A stretch of 28,185 bases of DNA. Origin: Euprymna scolopes. Lineage: Eukaryota > Mollusca > Cephalopoda > Sepiida > Sepiolidae. Positions 1 through 8,995 of this stretch are shown in pieces. The stretch is taken from the NCBI GenBank assembly GCA_024364805.1, contig CM044524.1:60392891-60421075 (forward strand), read 5' to 3'. The notes under the pieces are model-generated. The model searched no databases. It was not told the origin of the DNA and saw only the letters and a program-made list of their open reading frames with translations. Positions within the stretch are counted from its first letter, which is position 1. The number at the start of each line of letters is the position of its first letter. The translations under genes were made by a program, and so were the position numbers.

Positions 1-551
1 AATATTGGCACCAAAAGATGCAAAAGCAAATGCAGAATTACAGTTTCTTATATTATGCCTGAAATTTGCACCCTCGGTCTTGTTGGCATCAAATAATAAT
101 CTTAAATTTTCGCGTAATCTTGTAAGGGGGGTAGCATTACTTTTCCGTTATGACAGCAATTTAGTTGTTCTCTTTGGAATCTTAAGGCTCTGCAAAATTG
201 ACAACGGGCATCCATGGCCCCAATGTAATATATTTTGCGTTCCATATTGTGGGCATTTCTATGACGTTGAACTCTATTTCGCTCATTTTCAAGATGATTT
301 TGGTGCTCTTGTTGATTCATATTATTTCTTCTTACAAGGTCCTCGTTTCTCATGTTTTCTAGAAATTGCTGTCTTTATTCCATATTCATATTATTTCTCC
401 TTACGTGATCTCTATTTCTCAAATGGTCAAGATGTAATTCTCGCTCATCCTGGCTCGTATTACGCCTTTGCTGTTGCATTCTTTGTCTGTTGCGATCACG
501 TATTGATTGTCTTTCCTCTTCTCGCAAACGCTGTCGTCTGATTCTCTGTCT
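1..551 (-). pseudogene. Helitron replicase-helicase N-terminal relic, running off left edge
   Basis: Read on the minus strand, an Arg/Glu/Gln/Asn-rich low-complexity stretch (about 550 down to 250) leads to a Cys-rich block at about 190-120, with CQFC, then CC and HNGKV, then LPPLQDY. In a shifted frame this continues to the left edge with ENLRLLF, then NFRHNIR, then NSAFAFASFGA. I know this order (charged repeats, zinc-knuckle-like block with the 'PPLQDYP' box, then the 'YNSAFAFASMGA' stretch) from metazoan Helitron proteins just before the Helitron-like N-terminal domain. Seen: the motifs, at least one frame change near 120 and an in-frame stop near 370, so it is decayed. The Rep HUH and helicase domains would lie outside the window. 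Inferred: a rolling-circle transposon remnant, not a host gene. Confidence rests on the two motif blocks lying in the right order. Confidence 0.72.
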
Positions 552-742
552 TTCTCTTGCTGCTTCTCTTTGCTGTGTTCTCTCTCATCCATTGCTCTAG
601 ATGGGCCAAACGGTCTGTGTTTAATCTGCCAATAATAAATGAATTTTCTTTTTTTTCTCTCTCTCTCTCTCCCTTGAGCGTTCTTTTTTTTTTTATCTCT
701 CTCTCTGCCTGGGTTGGCAGACGATAATAATTATTTGTAGAC
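552..742. repeat. CT-rich low-complexity spacer
   Basis: Runs of (CT)n and oligo-T lie at about 641-707. They contain the short word cttgagcgttc (about 673), which recurs in the inverted-repeat array to the right. No coding signal is seen. An open frame on the minus strand here is Lys/Arg/Glu-rich because of the CT tracts and may be the extreme N-terminus of the Helitron relic or chance. Confidence 0.6.
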
Positions 743-1303
743 AAATTTTTCAGAAAAAAAAAGCAAAAAAGGCCAAATTTAAAAGCGCAAGCAGATTTTT
801 GAAGTAAAAAAGGCTAACAAAAAGCCAAATTGAAAATGAAAGGAAAATTGACTATATCGAAGTTCTTGACTTTCAAATATAAACATTTAGTAAGTAACTG
901 TGTAAACAGATTTTAAAATATTTTTAATTAACGAAGATTCTCTCTTTCTCTCTCTTTCTCTATCTCTGTCTATCTATATATCTACGGATTACACATTAAA
1001 CGAACGCTCAAGGCAGAGTAGATAGATAGAGAGATAGATAGCAGAGAGAGAGAGAGAGAAAGAGAGAGAAGGAGAGAGTCTTCGTTATTTAAAAATATTT
1101 TAAAAACAAATTTGTCAGAAAAAAAAGCAAGAAGGCCAAATTTAAAAGCGCAGGCAGATTTTTTAAGTAAAAAAGGCTAACAAAAAGCCAAATTGAAAAA
1201 TTAAAGGAAAATTGGCTATATCGAAGTTCTTGACTTTCAAATATAAAAATTTAGTAAGTAACTGTGTAAACAGATTTTAAAATATTTGTAATTAACGAAG
1301 ACC
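743..1303. repeat. Tandem copies of a ~197-bp block (743-940 and 1108-1303)
   Basis: The two blocks match almost base for base. Both have a ggccaaatttaaaagcgca start, aaaggctaacaaaaagccaa, then gctatatcgaagttcttgac or gactatatcgaagttcttg, and both finish in the same AT-rich arm ending in taacgaag. Between them lie CT/GATA/GA tracts and the word cggattacacattaaacga (from 985). An inverted copy of the AT-rich arm (1079-1105) faces the first block, so 896-943 and 1079-1105 can pair. Related to the larger units at 1581-2680. Confidence 0.85.
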
Positions 1304-1305
1304 GC

Positions 1306-1361
<56 letters not shown>

Positions 1362-1575
1362 CTTCCTTGAGCGTGCGTACAGAAAAAGGCCGAACTTGAA
1401 AAAAAAAGCCAAACAGAAAATCTGATGGCCAAAATACTTTTTTTTTCTCTTCCCTCCCTCCATCTATCCCCCCCTCTATCTCTCTTCCCCATCTCACTCC
1501 TCTATCTCCCCCCTCTCTCCTCCTCCCTCTCTATCCTCTTGGATTTGTTTATATCTAACAGAAATCAGTAGTAGT
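1304..1575. repeat. Polypyrimidine low-complexity tract
   Basis: A (CT)n run with (CTAT)n lies at about 1310-1362. After a short purine-rich spacer there is a long C/T-only style tract at about 1438-1540. No gene signal. The tract separates two versions of the inverted-repeat array. Confidence 0.85.
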
Positions 1576-1580
1576 TAGTG

Positions 1581-1846
1581 GAGTAAACATATATTTTTAG
1601 AAAAATATTTCATGTTTCGTTTCTGGATTAGCAGAATACACATCAAACGAAGGCTAATGTAAATTTCACGGATTTTTGTTTCTTTTGTTTTTTCTCTCTC
1701 TCCCTAGTTAATAACTGTGGAAACTGATTTTAAAATATTTTTAATTAACGAAGATTCTCTCTTTCTCTATATCTGCCTATCTATCTATCTACGGATTACA
1801 CATTAAACGAACGCTCAAGGCAGAGTAGATAGATAGATAGAGAGAC

Positions 1847-1877
<31 letters not shown>

Positions 1878-2414
1878 GAGAGAGTCTTCGTTAATTAAAA
1901 ATATTTTAAAATCTGTTTCCACAGTTATTTACTAAATGTTTATATTTGTAAGTCAACAACTTCTAGGGAAAGAGAAAAAAACAAAAGAAACAAAAAACGT
2001 GAAATTTACATTAGCCAACCTGGCAATCCTGATCTCTGCCTCGAGCGTTCGTTTAATGTGTAATCCGCTATTCCAGAATAAAATCTTCTCAACCAATCAA
2101 ATATGAAGGAAAGTTTTTTTTTTCATGTAATTTAATGTTGTAGGAGTAAACATATATTTTTATAAAAATATTTCATGTTTCGTTCCTGGATTAGCGGAAT
2201 ACACATCAAACGAAGGCTAATGTAAATTTCACGGTTTTTTGTTTCTTTTGTTTTTCTCTCTCTCCCTAGTAAATAACTGTGGAAACAGAGTTTAAAATAT
2301 TTTTAATTAACGAAGACTCTCTCTTTATCTATCTTTATCTATATCTGTCTATCTATCTACGGATTACACATTAAACGAACGCTCAAGGCAGGGTAGATAT
2401 ATAGATAGATAGAT

Positions 2415-2461
<47 letters not shown>

Positions 2462-2680
2462 CTTCGTTAATTAAAAATATTTTAAAATCTGTTACCAGTT
2501 ATTTACTAAATGTTTATATTTGTAAGTCAACAACTTCTAGGGAGAGAGAGAAAAACAAAACAAAAAAAAAAATCGTGAAATTTACATTAGCCAACCTGGC
2601 AACCCTGATATCTGCCTTGAGCGTTCGTTTAATGTGTAATCCGCTATTCCAGAATAAAATCTTCTCAACCAATCAAATTT
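1581..2680. repeat. Two tandem ~565-bp units, each a large inverted repeat
   Basis: Unit 1 (1581-2103) and unit 2 (2144-2680) share the same order of parts. These are gagtaaacatatattttta, a TTTC-rich arm, an AT arm ending in taacgaaga, CT/TATC tracts, cggattacacattaaacgaa, GATA/GA tracts, the AT arm inverted, the TTTC-rich arm inverted, and finally the inverted core that reads gtttaatgtgtaatccgcta. The start-to-start distance is 563 bp. In unit 1 the inner arms 1711-1754 and 1885-1928 pair at about 43 of 44 positions by eye, and the outer arms are 1652-1706 and 1963-2016. The only large unpaired stretch is about 1929-1962. Either a foldback-type element that was duplicated in tandem, or a Helitron-internal array. 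Confidence 0.88.
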
Positions 2681-2915
2681 GCCGGAAAGTGTGACACACA
2701 TAGATAGATAGTTACAAGCGTATTAATATATAGATTTGCATTCAAACCTTTCTTCTTAAAGAGATTTTGTATGCGCATAGAAATACACACACCTACATAC
2801 ATATATATGTATTACCACACACACATGTCATCATATGAGCAGGAATGCCCGACGTTACCCTGGATGAAATGATGATCAAGGAATGTTTCACTATCATACA
2901 TTCTTATTGTCATGT
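2681..2915. other. AT-rich spacer with short GATA and CA tracts
   Basis: There are short (GATA)3 near 2701 and CA/TA-rich pieces near 2785-2826. No open frame or family resemblance is seen. Confidence 0.5.
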
Positions 2916-2921
2916 AACTCA

Positions 2922-2985
2922 TCTATATAAGTCACTCCGTCGGACGGTCGGTCGGTCTGACGGTCTGTCCGTAACACTTTGGTGC
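2922..2985 (+). mobile_element. Helitron-like 5' terminus
   Basis: An A at 2921 is followed by TCTATATAAGTCACTCCGTC and then a run of cggtcggtcgg / cggtctgtcc words. Many animal Helitrons begin with TC inside TCTATATA and continue into GTCTGTC-type repeats. No convincing 3' end is found; the closest is CTAA at 3437-3440 followed by T after a short GC-rich stretch, and it is weak. If real, the element would span 2922-3440 and hold the U2-like pieces. Confidence 0.45.
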
Positions 2986-3019
2986 TTGGCCTGCTTTAGG
3001 TAAGATCAAAGGTCTGTTA
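2984..3019 (+). ncRNA. Partial U2 snRNA-like sequence A (pseudogene)
   Basis: The stretch gcttggcctgctttagg followed by taagatcaaaggtctgtt aligns with the 5' end of U2 snRNA, which reads ctcggccttttggctaagatcaa, then gtgtagtatctgtt. The aagatcaa core and the ctgtt end are kept, but the branch-site-pairing GUAGUA region is lost by a small deletion. It is a relic, not a working snRNA. Copy B follows 18 bp on. Confidence 0.6.
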
Positions 3020-3036
3020 TTAATAGATGCTGTTCT

Positions 3037-3083
3037 TAGCTTTTCTTGGCCTTTTGGGTAAGATGAAAGTGTAGCATCTGTTA
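3037..3083 (+). ncRNA. Partial U2 snRNA-like sequence B (pseudogene)
   Basis: The stretch agcttttcttggcctttt, then gggtaagatgaaagtgtag, then catctgtta follows U2 snRNA nucleotides 1 to about 45 (atcgcttctcggccttttggctaagatcaagtgtagtatctgtt) closely. The branch-site-pairing element reads GTAGCA rather than GTAGTA. Similarity stops after about nucleotide 45. I see no stem IIa, no Sm site and no 3' domains that line up, so this is a 5'-end fragment. It could be the head of a U2-derived SINE, or snRNA sequence carried by the Helitron-like end at 2922. Confidence 0.72.
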
Positions 3084-3120
3084 TGCCTACATACTATACT
3101 CATGTTTGTAACTTTGTGAT

Positions 3121-3178
3121 ATAAAGTGGGGGATCACTTTTCTGTATTAATTTAATATAAAAGGATCACCCACTTTAC
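3121..3178. repeat. Hairpin with ~19-bp arms
   Basis: The arm at 3122-3141 (taaagtggg then gatcactttt) and the arm at 3159-3177 (aaaaggatc then acccacttta) are inverted copies with one bulge and one mismatch. The loop is about 17 nt and AT-rich. It lies 38 bp after the U2-like copy B and may be part of the same repeat family. Confidence 0.7.
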
Positions 3179-3182
3179 AACC

Positions 3183-3420
3183 AGTCAGTCTCAAAACCAT
3201 TCAAGTCATTCTCCAGATCATTCACGTTGTTTTAAAGGATTCCAGTTATTTTTAAGCATTCAAGTCATTCTTAAGGTCATTCAATTAATCCTTCAGTTCA
3301 TTAAAGTCATTCTAAGTCATTTATTTTTTATTTCTTTTAGTCATTCCAGCCCATTTTTCGGTCATTTTAGTTTATCTTTAAGAATTTCATGTCAATCCTA
3401 CATTCACGCATTCATTCATT
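3183..3420. repeat. Degenerate minisatellite of cattcaagtcattct-like words
   Basis: The words cattcaagtcattct, gatcattcacg, gcattcaagtcattct, ggtcattcaatt, cattaaagtcattct and agtcattccag recur every roughly 20-25 bases with many changes. It is an old tandem repeat without a constant period. Confidence 0.6.
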
Positions 3421-3600
3421 CCACGAGAGCACGCGACTAATGGCTATTGACCTTGTTTTAATCAAATTGGTCTATTGGCTGCTCTAGTTGGGGACACATC
3501 GTGGTGCAATGAGGGGAAGCTGCGCATGCATCTATGCAGTGGCTTAGTTTACAATGCGTTGTAGTCTGCATTGCACTATAGAGAGCATACTGTTGATTTT
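3421..3600. other. Short unassigned segment left of the LTR element
   Basis: It is slightly GC-richer than the neighbours and contains two short inverted word pairs (tggctattgacc with ggtctattggct, read as degenerate direct copies; gtgcaatg with cattgcac). The last five bases (3596-3600, atttt) are the left target duplication of the LTR element. Confidence 0.4.
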
Positions 3601-3773
3601 TGTTCTGGGGTAACTGACACCCCTATTCCTGTCTTCACATGGACTCTCCCATCGCTGTGAAAGGCAGCCATTTTGGACTCTCTAATCAGAGATCCCATGC
3701 CAGCCTTATCGTTGACATGACTTTACAGACTCTTCTGCTTGATATTGTGAACACCTAAAATAAGGCCACAACA
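3601..3773 (+). repeat. 5' LTR (173 bp)
   Basis: Begins TGTTCTGGGG and ends GGCCACAACA. Same length as the right copy. Contains cctaaaataaggccac close to its end; no clear TATA box. Confidence 0.9.
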
Positions 3774-3790
3774 TCTGGCGACGTAGGAAT
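3774..3790 (+). promoter_or_regulatory. Primer-binding-site-like word
   Basis: tctggcgacgtaggaat begins right after the left LTR. TGGCGAC starts complementary to a tRNA CCA tail are usual in Ty3/gypsy elements. Which tRNA is not assigned. Confidence 0.6.
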
Positions 3791-4689
3791 GAAAAAAACT
3801 CACAAGGACCCTTTCCTTTGGACTAATAATCAAAAACGTCTATTTTCCTATTTTTCTGACTCAACTTTAAATTTTTCTACCAGCTTTGAAAATTTCAACA
3901 AGTTTACTTCTTTTTTTCAACAACAAGAAAAAAAAAAGAAAGTTATTGCCAAACCAAAACTGTGAGTAGAAAAAATATATATAGCTGTCCTAATCAATAT
4001 CTTGTTTTAAAACGAAATAGATTACATTCTATGCTGGAAAGAAAAAGTTATTGGTGAACTTGAATTTACGCTTTTGTATTTTTGAACACACGTGTTGTTA
4101 GCTGGCAAACAACCATTTTTTTTCTCTGTTACGGTGAACGAGAAAAATAAAAACAGAAACAGAAGAGTCATTAAATCGACTCTACACTTGCATCTAACCC
4201 ACAATTATTTATTGAAACAAGTTCTACCAACGTGCCAATGGGGATATGTACTGACCATAAAAGCATATTCGAGGATTGTAAAAATACAACTCTATAAAAG
4301 GAAAATATTTCAGCAACAACAACAACAAAAGGAAATTTGAAAAATACTGAAAGTCGAAACTAAAAAAGTTTATGGACTTCAAAAAATAAAAAAACAAAAA
4401 AAAAAAACCGGTACCTTTTAAAAGAGTTTTTTTCTCTCTCTGATATTTCTTAAATACTTTTGATGTTGGCAAAATTCTCTGACTTCAACAAATAGTACAG
4501 TTATTCACTTTTTTTCCTTTCATGGAAATTAAACCAAAACTTACGTGTCTTATTACATTTTCTGGTAAGATACAACACGGAACTTTTTTTTCTTTTCCTT
4601 CTGTCCCTCCTCATGTGTGAATATTTATTTCATATATCATCTTCATAATTTTTTTTGGTGAAATTTCTCAGACCTAGAAATTCGGAGAC

Positions 4690-4875
4690 TTGTTATTTTT
4701 CAACATGGAAGAACTTTCCAAACAAATAGCTGCTATGATACGGTTGCAGCAAACTCAGTTCTCCGAAATACAAAAGCAAAAAGAAGAAGAAAGAAAGCAA
4801 ATGGAGGAGGAAAAACGACAAAGAGAAGCAGAAAGGTTCGAAGAAAGAAAAAAAAATTATATTTCAGGGAAATAA
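4690..4875 (+). pseudogene. Gag-like N-terminal fragment inside the LTR element
   Basis: A short reading frame starts MLFFNMEELSKQIAAMI and continues into a Lys/Glu/Arg/Gln-rich coiled-coil-like stretch. Short MEEL...QQQ...KEEER starts are frequent in Gag proteins of mollusc Ty3/gypsy elements, and the position just after the leader fits. The element around it is broken and no further coding domain is recognised. The assignment is an inference from composition and place. Confidence 0.45.
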
Positions 4876-4880
4876 ATCTT

Positions 4881-4890
4881 CGGAGGGGGG
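4881..4890 (+). promoter_or_regulatory. Polypurine tract before 3' LTR
   Basis: cggagggggg directly precedes the TGTTCT of the right LTR, the expected place of the plus-strand primer. Confidence 0.75.
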
Positions 4891-5063
4891 TGTTCTAGGG
4901 TAACTGACACCCCTATTCCTGTCTTCACATAGACTCCCCCATCACTGTGAAAGGCAGCCATTTTGGACTCTCTAATCAGAGATTCCATGCCAGCCTAATC
5001 GTTGACATGACTTTACAGACTCTCCTGTTTGATATTGTGAACCCCTAAAATAAGGCCACAACA
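4891..5063 (+). repeat. 3' LTR (173 bp)
   Basis: Begins TGTTCTAGGG, ends GGCCACAACA, and is followed by ATTTT, which matches the five bases in front of the left LTR. Confidence 0.9.
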
Positions 5064-5068
5064 ATTTT

Positions 5069-6222
5069 ATAAAATCATTTTATAAGTAATGGCTTGAATT
5101 TAAGTTTTAAAAACAAAAGTCACGTATCAGTATAAATTATCGCATCATGAATGTTGTTTATTACTTCGACTTTCTACATAGAAACGGCTATTACTTTAAT
5201 GTATTGATAATTGCGTGAATATAAAAGTTAAGTATAAATTAAAACACAATTGTCTAAATAAATCGGGTTGGCTGTGCTACGTTTCTGACTGGGAATACGT
5301 TTTGATTGCTCGTAGTTACTTACTATTAATACGATGCATCGGTTCCTTAACTAATAGGCTAATAATGTATCCTTGATAACGGAAATGAGTACAGAATGTT
5401 TTATTTAGCTTGAGCATAAACCGAGGATTATAGAGTGCGTTTTATAGTTAAAAAATCAGTACGTAGATTCCACGAACACAGGCTTTAAACTATCTTTATT
5501 CGACGCTCGGCTACACCGTATGTTTGAAATATTGTTTGAGATAAAAAGATGTCATTTTAAGTGATTTTTCTTTAAAAGGTTTGTAAAAGTTAATCTGAGT
5601 AATTTAAATATAAATGATAAACACAAATGTCTAAACAAAACTTTTGTTGTGTTAGTGACTTACAACTTACGGTTACTGGTTGACTATGCTACCTTTCTCA
5701 CTGGGTATTCCATTGTTTGCTAAAAGTTACTAACTACTAAGACATTACATTGACTTCATCAACCAACAGGCTAAGAAATAATTGTAATTATATGAGCATT
5801 ACCAAAAACATTAGACGACTGTTATCCAACTGTATAACCCGAGAGAAAGATTTGAGTGAAGCCAAATCGATCATCAAAAACTGATAAGCCCGAATACCTT
5901 GCCAATATTACAGCAAAAGTAGACTCGCATTGTAACTGTTACAAATACCTTCATCTCCAGTTATTCGACACAGACTAATCTGATTAAATCGGATAAAAAA
6001 TACGCCTACACTAATATATCTTTGTGTCTTGATATTGCCGATTATTTCAGTTTGTAAGCTTTAACACTTTTTTTCAAATTTTATTGGGGAAAAAACAAAA
6101 CAAAACAAAACACCGTCCAACTTGGAATTTGTGTGCCAATGAAAATGTCACGTGATATTTTTATATTGTGATTTGCGATTGGTTGTGCTATTTACTTAAG
6201 GTTAATTTATCTGGTTTGTCAC
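5069..6222. other. AT-rich stretch without a gene
   Basis: No long frame and no known family. It contains an old local duplication (listed separately). Confidence 0.55.
5232..5775. repeat. Diverged direct duplication (about 5232-5370 and 5618-5775)
   Basis: Shared words in the same order are aaacacaa(t/a)tgtctaaa, ggttg(g/a)ct(g/a)tgctac, tttct(g/c)actgggta or gggaata, agttact(t/a)act, and aac(t/c)aa(t/c)aggctaa. The units lie about 390 bp apart. They may be two copies of an unnamed interspersed repeat. Confidence 0.65.
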
Positions 6223-6565
6223 AATGAATTACGATCGACTGAAGGTAAACGACGGAGAACATCACCACCTTCCTGCGGCTATTTGCACGACTGCAAACTC
6301 GAGGTCAGTTTACGAGCATTTTACTTGAAACAACTTTGTATGCTAACGGAGCTGGAATTAGCGTGGGAGCTGGTATCATATATTCCCTTCGGTTTGTCCT
6401 CGTTAACGGATAATAAGTGTACCCATTCCTATCGCAAGGTATCGACAGATGACCGCGTACTTATTTTTCGTCACTACCTTCCCAGGGCAGGATTGGGTAA
6501 TTTGTTTATCTGTTGCCTATCATGGCTAGGTGCTTTCCATTTTTTCTCTTACGCTCATATGTGAA
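6223..6565 (+). other. GC-richer island with short open frames, no recognised product
   Basis: Composition rises clearly above the neighbourhood between about 6230 and 6540, with several CG dinucleotides. ATG at 6223 opens a 34-codon frame starting MNYDRLKVNDG, with a splice-donor-like aaggtaaac after codon 7. Another frame (6283-6564, 93 codons) includes a hydrophobic C-terminus. Neither resembles a family I know. It could be an unrecognised first exon, the body of an unnamed repeat, or chance. Confidence 0.25.
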
Positions 6566-8380
6566 TATGGTTTTCTTTGATATGATAGGCTAAGGTTTTA
6601 AATAAAAATTATGTTGGTTAGTCAACATGCCTGATATCTAGTAGTGCCTACATCCCGTTCGAGTTCAGTCAGCTTAAAATAAGTGGGCATTACTAAGAAG
6701 TTCACTTCAGAAAAAGTCAACAGTCGACTTTGTATCTCAGTCAGGATACTTGACAATGATTTTTCACAGGGACTGGAATTTCTCAAATGATCACCCATAA
6801 TATACCGCACATGCTCAACGTTGCTTAGGCTTACAGTGATTTAACTAACGCAAAGTCTAGACATGTTTATGCAATTGCTAAGCAAAGTATAATATTAAAA
6901 TTGAAATTAGTTACACCTGCTTAGGTTTTTAAGACAATTTTTGTTAATAAATTACGATTAAGTTTAATAGAATATATGTTAGTCAGGCTTGAGTTTTCAA
7001 CAAAAAAAAAACCGTTAGACATTGACATACAAGTTTGAAATAAATGTGCAATATGGTATTTTCGCTGACTGTGACTTTTGTTTGAAATCATATGCAACTA
7101 GGCGTTTTAAAGTCAGATCCAGTTAGAGGCTGTTAAGTTAGAATAAGTTTTTTATGCCGAATTGATATTTGGATATGCTTAGATTTGTATTCAGTTTTGA
7201 ATTAAATACTAATCATACTAATCACTTTTAATACCTAACTGCGCATCTAAGAGATACATATACTAGTTTCTTTCACCTGCTCGGAACAAAGGTCCATATA
7301 AAATTACAATTAGATCGACGCAGTAGTTTCTGTGAAAAATTTTAAAGTATATGTTGTATTGTGGTAATTAATTTATATTGTCCCTAATACTGTGCATCAA
7401 ACGGATATCATAATACTTACTTCGCGTTAGCTTATTATAACACCAGTTTACAACAGCAATCCAGGAAGCTTGAGCCAATAGTTTATGAAAAAGATGGAAC
7501 AGACAGCAGATTAAAAGAAATAGATATGAATCAACATGTCGCTGTTATTTATGTATGCACTTTGATCTATCTGTGTGAATAAGATTTTGATTGTAAACCG
7601 AGTATACTGAACACATTCTATTTTATAACATACATACCGTAGCAACTTCACATATGTGAATTCTCATCGCTTTACGCAACCAGACATTAAGAATATTTAT
7701 TTTTTTTTACTTTGTGTTCAATTGCTAATTTCGAAATCGTCATTGATTTTCGGCAGTTTCTTTATAAAATACTTCGTCAGGAAAAAAGATAAAAAATCAG
7801 AGAATATATATATTTTTTTGACTTAATCATCGAATATTCTTTTACATTCAAAGAATAAGGGTTGACTTTTTCCTTACTAATCTTCGTGTCAAGATCAAAG
7901 TTTAGTATTTGTCTCGGTTAATGGAGGAGAAATCTTTGCTGACTGATACATGTTAAACATTTTTTGTCACATACAAGAATACCCCTTTTTAGGTGAGCTG
8001 GTTAATCCCATATAATCACCCAACTTAGTGTCTAACTCTGCCGTCGTAGGGAGACAAGTAAACAACTATAAATAATGTAAAATTATAAACAATAACAACG
8101 ATTTCGGTTAAGGAGACAATTCAAATAGAGCATGCGTAACAAATGAGAAAGTGGAAGAGACCAGAAAAAAAATACAAAAATAATAAAGTTATTTGCTGAT
8201 ACCATGTTTAGATTGTGAAATACAGAGGACGCTTGATACTCAACAAGAGGGATTTATCAGATTCTCGTCTATAGAGTGGAATACAACTTTTGTGTAGCTG
8301 GTTTTAGGTCAGATTCTTGATTCTAAATGTTCATACAATCTGAGCAATACTACTTGTGTTATATTTTTACTTGAGCCATA
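6566..8380. other. AT-rich stretch, nothing recognised
   Basis: No coding frame of note, no tRNA, and no repeat with visible ends. There are short poly-A and poly-T runs only. The segment at 6610-6820 is somewhat GC-richer but has no family resemblance. Confidence 0.5.
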
Positions 8381-8640
8381 AACTTAATTGAACCATCAAG
8401 TTAATTGAACCCTCTGATTAATTGAACCATCCGATTAATTGAACCATCCGATTAATTGAACCACCTGAATTATTGAAGCCTCTAATTAATTGAACCATCT
8501 GATTAATTGAACCATCTGATCAACTGAACCATCTGATCAACTGAACAATCTGATCAACTGAACAATCTGATTAATTGAACAATCTGATTAATTGAACAAT
8601 CTGATCAATTGAATCCGCTGATTAATTGGACCATCTCATT
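8381..8640. repeat. 17-bp minisatellite, about 15 units
   Basis: The unit is close to attaattgaaccatctg, repeated at a 17-bp step with variants catc(c/t)g, gatcaactgaacc and gatcaattgaat. Because 17 is not a multiple of three, no frame stays periodic. Variants are grouped: attaattgaaccat units to the left, gatcaactgaac(c/a)atct units in the middle, and aacaatct units to the right, as expected from stepwise expansion. Confidence 0.93.
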
Positions 8641-8760
8641 ACGGACGTCTTCTGGTTGAGTCATATGGTTACTGAAGTCATGTGGTTACTTTAACTATAT
8701 CGTTACTTGAGCTTATGATTGCTACTTAAAGTTTATCTGGTTACTTAAAGTAATATCATA
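8641..8760. repeat. Decayed tail of related (t)ggttactt(g)ag words
   Basis: tggttgagtcatatggttactgaagtcatgtggttact and similar words continue past the 17-bp array at a similar spacing but with a different consensus. Possibly an older part of the same tandem array. Confidence 0.45.
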
Positions 8761-8995
8761 TAATCTGGTAATTGGGTTCTTGGTTGTAAATTAATGGAAT
8801 GATATACATATCCTGTTTGCAACTTGGTTATTAATTGATGTTCGAAAGTCGCGAAAGGTATTTTGATCATTCCCTTTATTTGATGATACCATGTGTATGC
8901 ACTCTCAAAGTCTGAAGGAAGCAAAAACAATCCTCACGTTTTCCAATGCAATAACAAATCGATCTTTTCTTTTTTTTTAATTTCTTAGGTATTTT

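Larger units (their letters stand above)
3601..5063 (+). mobile_element. Compact Ty3/gypsy-like LTR retrotransposon fossil
   Basis: Two 173-bp direct repeats (3601-3773 and 4891-5063) begin TGTTCT and end CAACA. They differ at about 9 positions by eye (about 5 percent), which points to a moderately old insertion. The 5-bp target duplication ATTTT lies at 3596-3600 and 5064-5068. A tRNA primer-site-like word (tggcgacgtagg) starts 2 bp inside the left LTR, and a purine run (ggagggggg) abuts the right LTR. The internal part is only about 1.1 kb and has a long leader and a short Gag-like start near 4690. No protease, reverse transcriptase or integrase was recognised. It is a non-autonomous or broken copy similar in layout to TRIM elements. 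Family placement (Ty3/gypsy) rests on 5-bp duplications, TG...CA ends and the primer-site style, and is tentative. Confidence 0.88.

Noticed and set aside
5-541. 178-codon plus-strand frame at the left edge
   Set aside because: It is the mirror of the minus-strand Helitron coding relic. Its Phe/Tyr/Leu-rich, cysteine-spotted product is what a reversed Arg/Asn/Gln-rich gene gives, and the minus strand has recognisable motifs.
4092-4340. Plus and minus frames of about 60-82 codons inside the LTR element interior (4022-4472)
   Set aside because: Low-complexity Phe/Leu or Lys/Gln runs, overlapping on both strands, with no retroelement motif. They look like chance frames in the leader.
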